The notes: a model not told the origin generated them from the letters alone. 7,335 nt of DNA from an uncultured Clostridium sp. (GCA_945937855.1 CAMEUC010000066.1:1-7335), one strand, 5' to 3'. Numbered from the stretch's first letter, positions 1-5,285 are shown. Made by a program: numbers and translations.

Positions 1-60
1 ACAGCGCCGGTGGGAAGCAAGGAGCGACTTAAAATATATAACACCCTGGGAGCGGATTAA
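1..60 (+). CDS. Possible C-terminal fragment of an unidentified upstream protein
   Basis: Frame 1 is open from the window edge to a TAA at 58-60 and would end in ...KERLKIYNTLGAD. Nineteen open codons are weak evidence. The codons (GCG, CCG, CTG, CGA, GAG) are far richer in G and C than those of every other gene here, which prefer AGA, TTA and GCA. It may therefore be the tail of a gene of different origin, or the 3' part of a structured RNA, rather than a native coding end. I do not recognise the peptide. Confidence 0.2.
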   Translation, partial: TAPVGSKERLKIYNTLGAD

Positions 61-193
61 TCTAGAATATCTTATGCTAAAAGAGTAAAAACGATAAAAA
101 ACCAACACAAGAAAACGAGAGATATACAAAGAAAAAGAAAGAAAACAAGAGAAAAAGTGCCAAAAACGAGAAATGATAAAATTTAATACATAT

Positions 194-230
194 TATAATA
201 ATTGCCAAAGGAGTATTTTTTAGGTAAAAT
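194..230 (+). promoter_or_regulatory. Candidate promoter region of the M23 peptidase gene
   Basis: Two overlapping possibilities are visible. A perfect TATAAT lies at 194-199 but has no convincing -35 box. TTGCCA at 202-207, 17 bases before TAAAAT at 225-230, looks like a vegetative promoter, but its transcript would begin around 237, right at the first possible start codon. A Shine-Dalgarno-like AAAGGAG (207-213) sits here with no start codon at a usable distance. The 61-193 stretch before it is a purine-rich, A-rich spacer in which I see no gene. Confidence 0.3.
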
Positions 231-237
231 ATAAAAG

Positions 238-1248
238 GTGTTTTATCAAACCCAGATAGGAGTGTTTAATATTTTAAGAAGTATTAAAAATATATTTATA
301 CATATAAGAAGTTCTTTAAAACTAATATTTTTAATAGTTATAGCTGCAATATTAATTATTAGTATAATATCTTTATTTTATAAAGTAACATATAGTGTAA
401 CATTAAATGGAGAATTTATTGGATATACAAACAGTAGAACAACATTACAAGAGAAAATTAATATGTATATGGAAGAAGGAGAAACAGCAAATACAGCATT
501 TGTTGAAATCTCATCATTACCCGAATATTCTTTGTGTTTAGTAAAAAAAGGTAATGAAACAAATGATGATGAAATATTTGAAAAGGTAAAAAAATTAGGC
601 ACAACATATTATGAATATTATGCAATATTAGAAGGTAGCGATGAAAAATATTATGTTGCAACAAAAGAACAAGCAGAAGAAGTAATTAAACAATTAACAG
701 ATAAGAAAAGTAGTAATATAAAGCAAATATCTTATAACCAAGTATTTGGAACAGAAATAAAAGATTTTACAGAATCTGATAAAATAGTAACAGCATTATA
801 CAAAAAACCAGTAGTAACTTATTCAAGTTCTTCATATCAAATAGCAAGCTCTACAACAAAAGTAGATTTGGGAATAGGATTAATAAAACCAATATCATCA
901 GGTTATACGATAACTTCTAGATATGGTGCTAGATGGGGAAGTACACATACAGGTTTAGATATAGCAGCCCCAACAGGTACAACTATTGTCGCTGCAGCAG
1001 CGGGAACAGTAACACTTGTTAACTATTCAAACACAAGCTATGGAAATTATGTGAAAATATCACATGGAAATGGTGTTGAAACGTTGTATGCTCACTGCAA
1101 TACTATTGCTGTAACAGGAGGCCAGACAGTAGCCCAAGGTCAGGCAATAGCTACTGTAGGTTCAACAGGAAATTCAACAGGACCACATTTGCATTTAGAA
1201 ATTAGAGTAAATGGAACAACATTGAATCCACAAAATTATTTATATTAA
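238..1248 (+). CDS. Membrane-anchored M23 family (LytM-type) peptidoglycan endopeptidase
   Basis: This protein is predicted to cut peptide cross-links in peptidoglycan on the outer face of the membrane. A basic cytoplasmic stretch (about 1-27) precedes one membrane segment (about 28-47). An extracellular region (about 50-190) follows, in which 'LNGEFIGY' and 'YYVATKEQAEEVI' look like the small repeated modules seen before M23 domains in clostridial wall enzymes. The C-terminal LytM domain (about 215-336) has the full set of active-site residues: H237 and D241 (HTGLD), H286 (LYAHC), and H317 and H319 (PHLHLE). It should therefore be catalytically active, unlike degenerate LytM proteins. A SpoIIQ-like role is possible from the architecture but not shown. 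The start is uncertain. GTG 238 is the longest option but lacks a good ribosome binding site. GTG 262 lies directly on an AGGAG. ATT 271 would have ideal spacing from that AGGAG. It ends just before a terminator shared with the convergent mecA-like gene. Confidence 0.9.
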   Translation: MFYQTQIGVFNILRSIKNIFIHIRSSLKLIFLIVIAAILIISIISLFYKVTYSVTLNGEFIGYTNSRTTLQEKINMYMEEGETANTAFVEISSLPEYSLCLVKKGNETNDDEIFEKVKKLGTTYYEYYAILEGSDEKYYVATKEQAEEVIKQLTDKKSSNIKQISYNQVFGTEIKDFTESDKIVTALYKKPVVTYSSSSYQIASSTTKVDLGIGLIKPISSGYTITSRYGARWGSTHTGLDIAAPTGTTIVAAAAGTVTLVNYSNTSYGNYVKISHGNGVETLYAHCNTIAVTGGQTVAQGQAIATVGSTGNSTGPHLHLEIRVNGTTLNPQNYLY

Positions 1249-1253
1249 TAAAA

Positions 1254-1274
1254 GGTCGAGATGCAATCTCGACC
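1254..1274. terminator. Bidirectional hairpin terminator between the M23 and mecA-like genes
   Basis: A perfect 9-base-pair stem, GGTCGAGAT (1254-1262) with ATCTCGACC (1266-1274), closes a GCA loop. On the minus strand it is followed at once by TTTTATTAATA, a good U-tract for the mecA-like gene. On the plus strand CAAATTTTT follows, a weaker but usable tract for the M23 gene, whose stop is six bases upstream. Confidence 0.85.
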
Positions 1275-1293
1275 CAAATTTTTGCCTATAAAA

Positions 1294-1869
1294 TTAAATA
1301 AAATATTTTTGACAAGTTTGAATGGCATAATTTTTTATAATAACTTTTGCATTTTCGTCAATGAAATATTCGTTATTATATATGCAATCTGAAAACTCAC
1401 TACCAATTAGCATAACTTTAATTAAATCTTTAAGATGGCTGAAATTTAAATGTACAAAGTAATTATCTTCCAGTAGATATAAAGATGAAATTACTTCTAA
1501 ATTTTTTGGAAATAAATTGCAAAAAGCACATAAGGTTTCAAAGGTATCGAATTTAAACCAAAAAGATTTATTTAATTGTAATTTTCTATATTTCATTTTT
1601 GATAGATATAAGGCATATGAATTAGGAAGACGAGTAATGATTAAAATGAATGAATTTTTAGAAGGCACAGAAAATGCTTCTACTATTATTTCACAATTTT
1701 TTAAATTGAATCCTACTTGTTTATTTGCAAAATTTAATATTTCTAAAAATAAAGACTGATGCTCAATAGCTTCAGACATAAAAGATTGTATGCTAATATG
1801 GTTTTCTTCTAAATCTTCTATATTTATTATAACTTCTAATTTATTTTTATTAATTTTTTCTATCTGCAT
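1294..1869 (-). CDS. mecA: MecA-like adaptor protein for ClpC-type protease
   Basis: MecA proteins bind target proteins with their N-terminal domain and hand them to ClpC through their C-terminal domain, activating the ClpCP protease; in Bacillus this controls competence and other regulators. The N-terminal domain (about 1-83) opens with MQIEKINKNKLEVIINIEDL, and LFLEILNFANKQVGF follows, both in the family pattern. After a linker (about 84-104), the C-terminal domain (about 105-191) has FDTFETLC, SSLYLLEDNYFVHL and AKVIIKNYAIQTCQKYF, matching the MecA ending in which a Tyr-rich strand is followed by a final helix. At 191 residues it is somewhat shorter than Bacillus MecA (about 218), mainly in the linker, which is not strongly acidic. 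The start is set by GGAGG seven bases before the ATG. It is transcribed alone from its own promoter. The clients are unknown, and a diverged paralogue with another partner is possible. Confidence 0.8.
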   Translation of the reverse strand: MQIEKINKNKLEVIINIEDLEENHISIQSFMSEAIEHQSLFLEILNFANKQVGFNLKNCEIIVEAFSVPSKNSFILIITRLPNSYALYLSKMKYRKLQLNKSFWFKFDTFETLCAFCNLFPKNLEVISSLYLLEDNYFVHLNFSHLKDLIKVMLIGSEFSDCIYNNEYFIDENAKVIIKNYAIQTCQKYFI

Positions 1870-1891
1870 TAAAAGACCTCCAATTAATATA

Positions 1892-1900
1892 ATTATAACA
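1892..1900 (-). promoter_or_regulatory. Extended -10 promoter of the mecA-like gene
   Basis: On the minus strand TGT-TATAAT (1900 down to 1892) gives a perfect -10 with a TG extension. There is only a T-rich, non-consensus -35 region, as is usual for extended -10 promoters. The transcript would start near 1885, leaving a leader of about 16 bases that just holds the GGAGG site. Confidence 0.6.
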
Positions 1901-1983
1901 TCCTATAGCAAAAAAATAAATGATAAAAATTTGGTAATTTTCATTAATATATTTTATTAAAATAAAAAAATAAAGTTACAGAT

Positions 1984-2105
1984 TAAAAATAATAATTTAT
2001 AGAAGTGTGAAGTGGGATGTGGGATGTGGGAAGTGCGAAAATTGGTGATTGTCTACGTAGCCTATCCCTAAAAGCCCATCTCTCACTTCTAAATTATTAT
2101 TTTTA
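1984..2105. repeat. Palindromic intergenic element 1 with 7-base tandem arms
   Basis: This element fills the middle of the 310-base gap (1870-2179) between the divergent mecA-like and DUF4321 genes; apart from it and the two promoters I see nothing there. Five 7-base units run from 2003 to 2037: AAGTGTG, AAGTGGG, ATGTGGG, ATGTGGG, AAGTGCG. A spacer with the palindrome CTACGTAG (2053-2060) and the core TATCCCTAAAA (2063-2073) follow, then a shorter reverse-complement arm (2075-2088). Outside these, AT-rich arms extend the inverted repeat: 1984-2010 matches the reverse complement of 2081-2105 except for a 2-base insertion and one mismatch. It shares its layout with the elements at 2452-2528 and 4291-4372. 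No transposase is present. It may be a MITE-like or REP-like family; I do not recognise it. Confidence 0.75.
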
Positions 2106-2115
2106 TATATAAAGG

Positions 2116-2144
2116 TTGAATTTTTGCATAAACCACGATATAAT
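2116..2144 (+). promoter_or_regulatory. Promoter of the DUF4321-radC-mreB-mreC gene run
   Basis: TTGAAT (2116-2121), a 17-base spacer and a perfect TATAAT (2139-2144) form a near-consensus vegetative promoter. The expected transcript start near 2151 leaves a leader of about 29 bases containing AGGAGG (2166-2171). It begins 11 bases beyond the outer end of palindromic element 1. It is the best promoter on this strand and probably serves the whole run as far as mreC. Confidence 0.75.
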
Positions 2145-2179
2145 ATGTAAGAATTTAAAACACATAGGAGGAATGAAAA

Positions 2180-2437
2180 ATGGCTACAAGAGAAAGAAAT
2201 TTTTGGATATTATTAGTGTTTTTATTATCAGGTTTAGTAATTGGAGGATTACTTGGAGAAATTGCTTCAAAAGTAGATTGGTTATGGTGGTTATCTTATG
2301 GAGAGAGTTTTGGAATATCGTCACCAATTGAATTGGATTTAAGTGTTATAAAAATAACATTTGGGCTAATGTTTAAAATAAATATCTCGAGCATAATAGG
2401 AATGGCAATAGCAATATTTATTTATAGAAAGATGTGA
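2180..2437 (+). CDS. DUF4321 family small membrane protein
   Basis: This is an 85-residue integral membrane protein. The first hydrophobic segment (about 8-28) contains the family-like FWILLVFLLSGLVIGGLLGE. A middle part with WLSYGESFGISSPIELDLSV and 'IKITFGLMFKINISSIIG' leads into a second segment that ends in IYRKM. This order of motifs is typical of DUF4321 proteins of Clostridia, which are often found next to maf, radC and mreB. The function of the family is unknown; its place in the cluster hints at a link with wall growth or division but does not show it. The start at 2180 is set by AGGAGG eight bases upstream. The ATG at 2173 is out of frame and only one base from the ribosome binding site. 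The stop is TGA, which argues for the standard code. Confidence 0.85.
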   Translation: MATRERNFWILLVFLLSGLVIGGLLGEIASKVDWLWWLSYGESFGISSPIELDLSVIKITFGLMFKINISSIIGMAIAIFIYRKM

Positions 2438-2451
2438 TGGGATTAGCAAAC

Positions 2452-2528
2452 AATGAAGAATGAATATTAATGAAGATTTTTGTTGTAGAATGATGAAAAG
2501 CTACCCGAATTATTCACTATTCATTATA
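2452..2528. repeat. Palindromic intergenic element 3 with AATGAAT-type arms
   Basis: This element fills the gap between the DUF4321 gene and radC. The left arm has 7-base units AATGAAG (2452-2458) and AATGAAT (2459-2465), then a diverged ATTAATGAAG. A spacer starting with ATTTTTG leads to the core TACCCGAA (2502-2509), and a right arm reads ATTCACTATTCATT. The two arms pair over about 15 positions with two mismatches. The layout and length match the elements at 2003-2090 and 4291-4372, but the unit sequence is different. Just outside, TTAGGGTAAT (2529-2538) is the exact reverse complement of 4346-4355 in element 2. It probably lies inside the transcript, where it could fold. Confidence 0.6.
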
Positions 2529-2559
2529 TTAGGGTAATATGGGGGAAGAAAGGAATTTT

Positions 2560-3240
2560 ATGAAAATAAAAGAATTACCCATATCGGAAAGACCTTATGA
2601 AAAATTAGAAACATATGGTGCAGAAAAATTATCAAATGCTGAATTATTGGCTATAATAATAAAGACCGGCACAAGAGAAAAAACAGTTGTTACAATAGCA
2701 CAGGAAATTTTGAACTTACAATCAGATAAAGAAAATAAAAACTTGAGATTTTTACAAGACTTATCAATAGAAGATTTTATGAAAATAAAAGGTATTGGAA
2801 AAGTAAAGGCTATTCAATTAAAAGCGGTATGTGAGCTTACTAAAAGAATTTCCAGACCTATAAGTAATAAAATAAAAATTAAAAATTCAAAAGATGTTGC
2901 AGATTTACTTATGCCAGAAATGAGATATGAAAAAAGAGAAATAGCAAAAGTATTGCTGTTAAATAGTAAGAACATAGTATTAAAAATAATTGATATTTCA
3001 CTAGGAGGAGCGAATTTTGCATGTATAGAACCAAAAGATGTTTTATCAGAAGCATTAAGAATGCAAGTGCCGAAGATAATTCTTGTTCATAATCATCCAA
3101 GTGGAGATGCAAGGCCAAGTAAGAGTGACTTTACATTAACTGAAAGACTATATGAGGCATCTGAGTTAATAGGAATAGATATGCTAGACCATATAGTAAT
3201 TGGAGATGGAACATATGAAAGCATTTTTAGAAAGGATTAA
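2560..3240 (+). CDS. radC: RadC family JAB/MPN-domain protein
   Basis: This belongs to the RadC family (once called UPF0758). The name comes from an old link with DNA repair that was later withdrawn, so the cellular role is not settled. The N-terminal part has ERPYEKLETYGAEKLSNAEL, then a helix-hairpin-helix-like stretch 'MKIKGIGKVKAIQLKA' (about 74-89). The C-terminal MPN domain carries the JAMM metal motif HNHPSGDARPSKSD, with H177, H179 and D190 as expected zinc ligands, followed by DHIVIGDGTYES near the end. The usual HPRE before the motif is EPKD here, a departure from most RadC proteins. I chose the ATG at 2560 because AAAGGA lies five bases upstream and the protein then begins with the typical MKIKELP at 226 residues. 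An in-frame ATG at 2539 would add seven residues but has a poor ribosome binding site. mreB begins seven bases after the stop, and its ribosome binding site lies inside the last radC codons, which suggests coupled expression. Confidence 0.93.
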   Translation: MKIKELPISERPYEKLETYGAEKLSNAELLAIIIKTGTREKTVVTIAQEILNLQSDKENKNLRFLQDLSIEDFMKIKGIGKVKAIQLKAVCELTKRISRPISNKIKIKNSKDVADLLMPEMRYEKREIAKVLLLNSKNIVLKIIDISLGGANFACIEPKDVLSEALRMQVPKIILVHNHPSGDARPSKSDFTLTERLYEASELIGIDMLDHIVIGDGTYESIFRKD

Positions 3241-3246
3241 TGAATT

Positions 3247-4278
3247 ATGAGTTTTTTTAATTTTAAAGGAAAAGACATTGGAATTGATTTAGGTACAGCC
3301 AATATTTTAGTAATGTTAAAAGGAAAAGGTATAATATTAAATGAACCATCTGTTGTTGCTATAGATAACCTTACTGGTGAAATTTTAGCAACAGGTAGAG
3401 AAGCGAAGGAAATGCTTGGAAGAACACCAGATTCTATTAAGGCAGTAAGACCATTGCAAGATGGAGTAATTGCAGATTTTACAGCAACACAATTGTTACT
3501 AAAAAATATAGTATCAAAAGTTTGTCAAAGATATAATGCTGGTAGACCAAGAGTTGTAGTAGGTGTACCTTCTGGAATAACAGAGGTAGAAGAAAGAGCT
3601 GTAGAGGAATCTATTCTAAGAGCAGGAGCAAAAGAGGTGTTCTTAATAGAAGAACCGATGGCTGCTGCTATTGGTGCAAATTTAGACGTTGCAGAACCTA
3701 CTGGTAATATTATTGTTGATATTGGAGGAGGAACCACAGAGGTTGCAGTTATTTCTTTAGGAGGAATAGTGGTATGTAATTCTTTAAGAACAGCTGGAGA
3801 TGAATTAGATGAGGATATTATGAACTATGTAAAAAAAGAATTGGGACTAGCTATTGGAGAAACTACGGCTGAAGAAATAAAAAAAGAAATTGGATGTGCT
3901 ACACCACTTGTTACTGAACTTAGTATGGAAATAAAGGGAAGAGATTTAACTACGGGCCTTCCAAGAACAGCAGTAATAACATCATCTCAAGTAGAAGAAG
4001 CAATTAGAGAATCTATATATGAGATTGTAGAGGTTATAAAATTAACATTAGAAAAAACACCACCAGAACTCGCATCTGATATTGTAGAAAGGGGAATTAT
4101 ACTTGCAGGAGGAGGAGCACTAATTAGAAATTTTGACCAACTAATAAGTAGTGAAACTGAAATGCCAGTGCATGTGGCAGATAATCCATTAGAATGTGTA
4201 GTAAGAGGTACAGGAAAGACACTAGAAGATTTGGAAAAATTAAGAGAAGTTTTAACTAATGCACGTAAGAGAAGATAA
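3247..4278 (+). CDS. mreB: Rod shape-determining protein MreB (actin-like)
   Basis: MreB is a bacterial actin that forms ATP-dependent filaments beneath the membrane and guides side-wall synthesis. At 343 residues it is full length for the family. The actin-fold motifs appear in order: phosphate-1 DIGIDLGTAN (10-19), DGVIADF (72-78), VGVPSGIT (105-112), EEPMAAAIG (135-143), phosphate-2 DIGGGTTEVAV (158-168) and adenosine-binding AGGGALI (287-293). All are intact. The start at 3247 has AAAGGA ten bases upstream, overlapping the end of radC. An Mbl-type paralogue cannot be excluded from sequence alone, but the radC-mreB-mreC order favours MreB proper. No terminator with a U-tract follows, so transcription probably continues through the 167-base gap into mreC. 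Confidence 0.97.
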   Translation: MSFFNFKGKDIGIDLGTANILVMLKGKGIILNEPSVVAIDNLTGEILATGREAKEMLGRTPDSIKAVRPLQDGVIADFTATQLLLKNIVSKVCQRYNAGRPRVVVGVPSGITEVEERAVEESILRAGAKEVFLIEEPMAAAIGANLDVAEPTGNIIVDIGGGTTEVAVISLGGIVVCNSLRTAGDELDEDIMNYVKKELGLAIGETTAEEIKKEIGCATPLVTELSMEIKGRDLTTGLPRTAVITSSQVEEAIRESIYEIVEVIKLTLEKTPPELASDIVERGIILAGGGALIRNFDQLISSETEMPVHVADNPLECVVRGTGKTLEDLEKLREVLTNARKRR

Positions 4279-4290
4279 ATGGTAATTTGG

Positions 4291-4372
4291 AGGTGCGAGG
4301 TGTGAGGTGGGAAGTGTGATTTGGTAAGGACAAATCTTCGAAGAAATTACCCTAAAATCGCACCTCGCACTT
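4291..4372. repeat. Palindromic intergenic element 2 with 7-base tandem arms
   Basis: This element lies between mreB and mreC. Four 7-base units run from 4291 to 4318: AGGTGCG, AGGTGTG, AGGTGGG, AAGTGTG. A spacer beginning ATTTGGT holds the perfect palindrome TCTTCGAAGA (4335-4344). The core TACCCTAAAA (4348-4357) then precedes a right arm whose reverse complement reads AAGTGCG-AGGTGCG. It is clearly the same family as element 1: same unit type, same core, same order. The spacer has a different sequence but also a central palindrome. In the mreBC transcript it would form a long imperfect hairpin directly upstream of a second, perfect one. Confidence 0.75.
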
Positions 4373-4373
4373 C

Positions 4374-4403
4374 AGTTTGCAAAAGCCAATGCTTTTGCAA
4401 ACT
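4374..4403. other. Perfect 13-bp hairpin between mreB and mreC
   Basis: AGTTTGCAAAAGC (4374-4386) and GCTTTTGCAAACT (4391-4403) pair without a mismatch around a CAAT loop. What follows is ACAATTTATTT rather than a clean run of T, so it is not a convincing full terminator. It could weaken read-through into mreC, stabilise the 3' end of a shorter mreB message or mark an RNA cleavage point. It abuts element 2 and may be an outer part of the same inserted unit. It lies about 42 bases before the mreC start, outside the ribosome binding site. Confidence 0.6.
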
Positions 4404-4445
4404 ACAATTTATTTATAAAAATTTCAAATTTAAGAGGAAGGGCTT

Positions 4446-5261
4446 ATGTATAAAAATAAAAAAAAGGGAATAGCAGGAAGTATTATAACAGCTATTATTT
4501 TAATTGCATTAGTATTTATTACAAATATTAGTATAAATAATTTTTCAAAAGTAGAAAAAGTTTTTAATAAAATTGTAATGCCTATACAAAATGGACTTAC
4601 ATATTTGAAAAATAAGATTGCAGGAAATGATAGTTTCTTTGAAAATGTAGATATATTAAAAGCAGAAAATGAAGAACTAAAAAAACAAAATGAAGAATTA
4701 CAAAAAAAATTAGAAGAGTTAGAAATAATTAAATCTGAAAATAATATTTTAAGAGAATATGCAAATTTAGCAGAGCAATATTCAGAGTATGAAACAGTAG
4801 CAGCATATATTATAAATAAAGACACCAGTAATTTAAGTAATACTTTTGTTATAAATGTCGGAACTAATAATGGAGTATATGAAAACATGGCAGTAATGGG
4901 AAAAGACGGATTAATAGGCCATGTTATATCAGCTACTAATAATACATCAAAAGTTCAACCCATAATAGACGCAGCAAGTAGTGTAAGTGGAGTAACAACT
5001 GCGACAAGAAAAAATGTGATAGTAAAAGGACAATTAGATTCAAATAAAGAACTAAGAGTTAATTGCATGCAAGTAGATTCAGAATTGGTTATAGGAGATA
5101 CAATTGAAACTTCTGGCTTAGGAGGGATTTATCCAAAAGGAATAAAAATAGGAACAATAAAAGAAATAATTGAAACAAAAAATCAAAGTGAAAGATATGC
5201 AATACTAGAAACAACTGTAGATTTTGAAAATTTAGAATATGTATTAGTGATAAAAAAATAA
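4446..5261 (+). CDS. mreC: Rod shape-determining protein MreC
   Basis: MreC is a bitopic membrane protein that joins the MreB filaments to the wall-synthesis enzymes outside. The 271 residues show the family layout. A short basic tail (MYKNKKKG) and one membrane segment (about 8-28) are followed by a Glu/Lys-rich coiled coil with ENEELKKQNEELQKKLEELE (about 65-104). Two beta-barrel subdomains complete it, marked by GKDGLIGHVI (152-161), 'TSGLGGIYPKGIKIGTI' (222-238) and a final LEYVLVIKK. The start is set by a GAGGAAGGG stretch before the ATG. It is 167 bases downstream of mreB, which is unusually far for this pair, with a repeat and a hairpin between. mreD, normally the next gene, is absent: a convergent gene follows directly. 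MreD must be encoded elsewhere or be lacking. Confidence 0.95.
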   Translation: MYKNKKKGIAGSIITAIILIALVFITNISINNFSKVEKVFNKIVMPIQNGLTYLKNKIAGNDSFFENVDILKAENEELKKQNEELQKKLEELEIIKSENNILREYANLAEQYSEYETVAAYIINKDTSNLSNTFVINVGTNNGVYENMAVMGKDGLIGHVISATNNTSKVQPIIDAASSVSGVTTATRKNVIVKGQLDSNKELRVNCMQVDSELVIGDTIETSGLGGIYPKGIKIGTIKEIIETKNQSERYAILETTVDFENLEYVLVIKK

Positions 5262-5285
5262 TGGTTTAAAAACCATTATTTTTTT
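5252..5285. terminator. Symmetric terminator shared by mreC and the convergent gene
   Basis: A perfect 15-base-pair stem (5252-5266 with 5271-5285) closes a TAAA loop. The arms are A-rich on the left and T-rich on the right, so each strand reads a hairpin followed by a T run. The GC part of the stem is only GG/CC, flanked by A-T pairs. It contains the stop codon of mreC (5259-5261) and overlaps that of the minus-strand gene (5268-5266), so both messages end almost on their last codons. Confidence 0.8.

Noticed and set aside
1..60. MurA C-terminus upstream of a SpoIIQ-like gene
   Set aside because: The ending LGAD faintly resembles MurA tails and murA-spoIID-spoIIQ is a known order, but the other residues do not fit, no spoIID lies between, and the stretch is too short.
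1517..1759. 80-codon open frame on the plus strand
   Set aside because: It lies wholly antisense within the mecA-like gene, has no ribosome binding site of note, and its translation resembles no family; it is a shadow of the real frame.
2003..2037. CRISPR array or iteron-type origin
   Set aside because: The 7-base units are directly adjacent with no spacers, so they are not a CRISPR. No replication initiator gene or DnaA-box cluster is nearby, so there is no support for an origin.
1984..2105. Insertion sequence with transposase
   Set aside because: The inverted repeat encloses only about 120 bases with no coding capacity, and I see no clear target duplication.
2116..2331. 71-codon open frame overlapping the DUF4321 gene
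   Set aside because: It starts inside the -35 box of the operon promoter and runs out of frame through a recognised gene.
2513..2540. Internal promoter before radC (TTCACT, 16 bases, TAATAT)
   Set aside because: Both boxes are weak and fall in the right arm of palindromic element 3; such matches are expected by chance in AT-rich DNA.
2539..2559. Seven-residue longer start of RadC at ATG 2539
   Set aside because: The ribosome binding site before 2539 is poor, while AAAGGA is well placed for 2560 and the protein family begins at that Met.
4395..4419. Promoter for mreC (TTGCAA then TATAAA)
   Set aside because: The spacer is only 13 bases and the -35 lies within the perfect hairpin, so it is unlikely to work.
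4430..4888. 152-codon open frame on the minus strand over the start of mreC
   Set aside because: Its Phe/Ser/Ile-rich translation is what the antisense of A-rich Lys/Glu codons gives. mreC is clearly the real gene.
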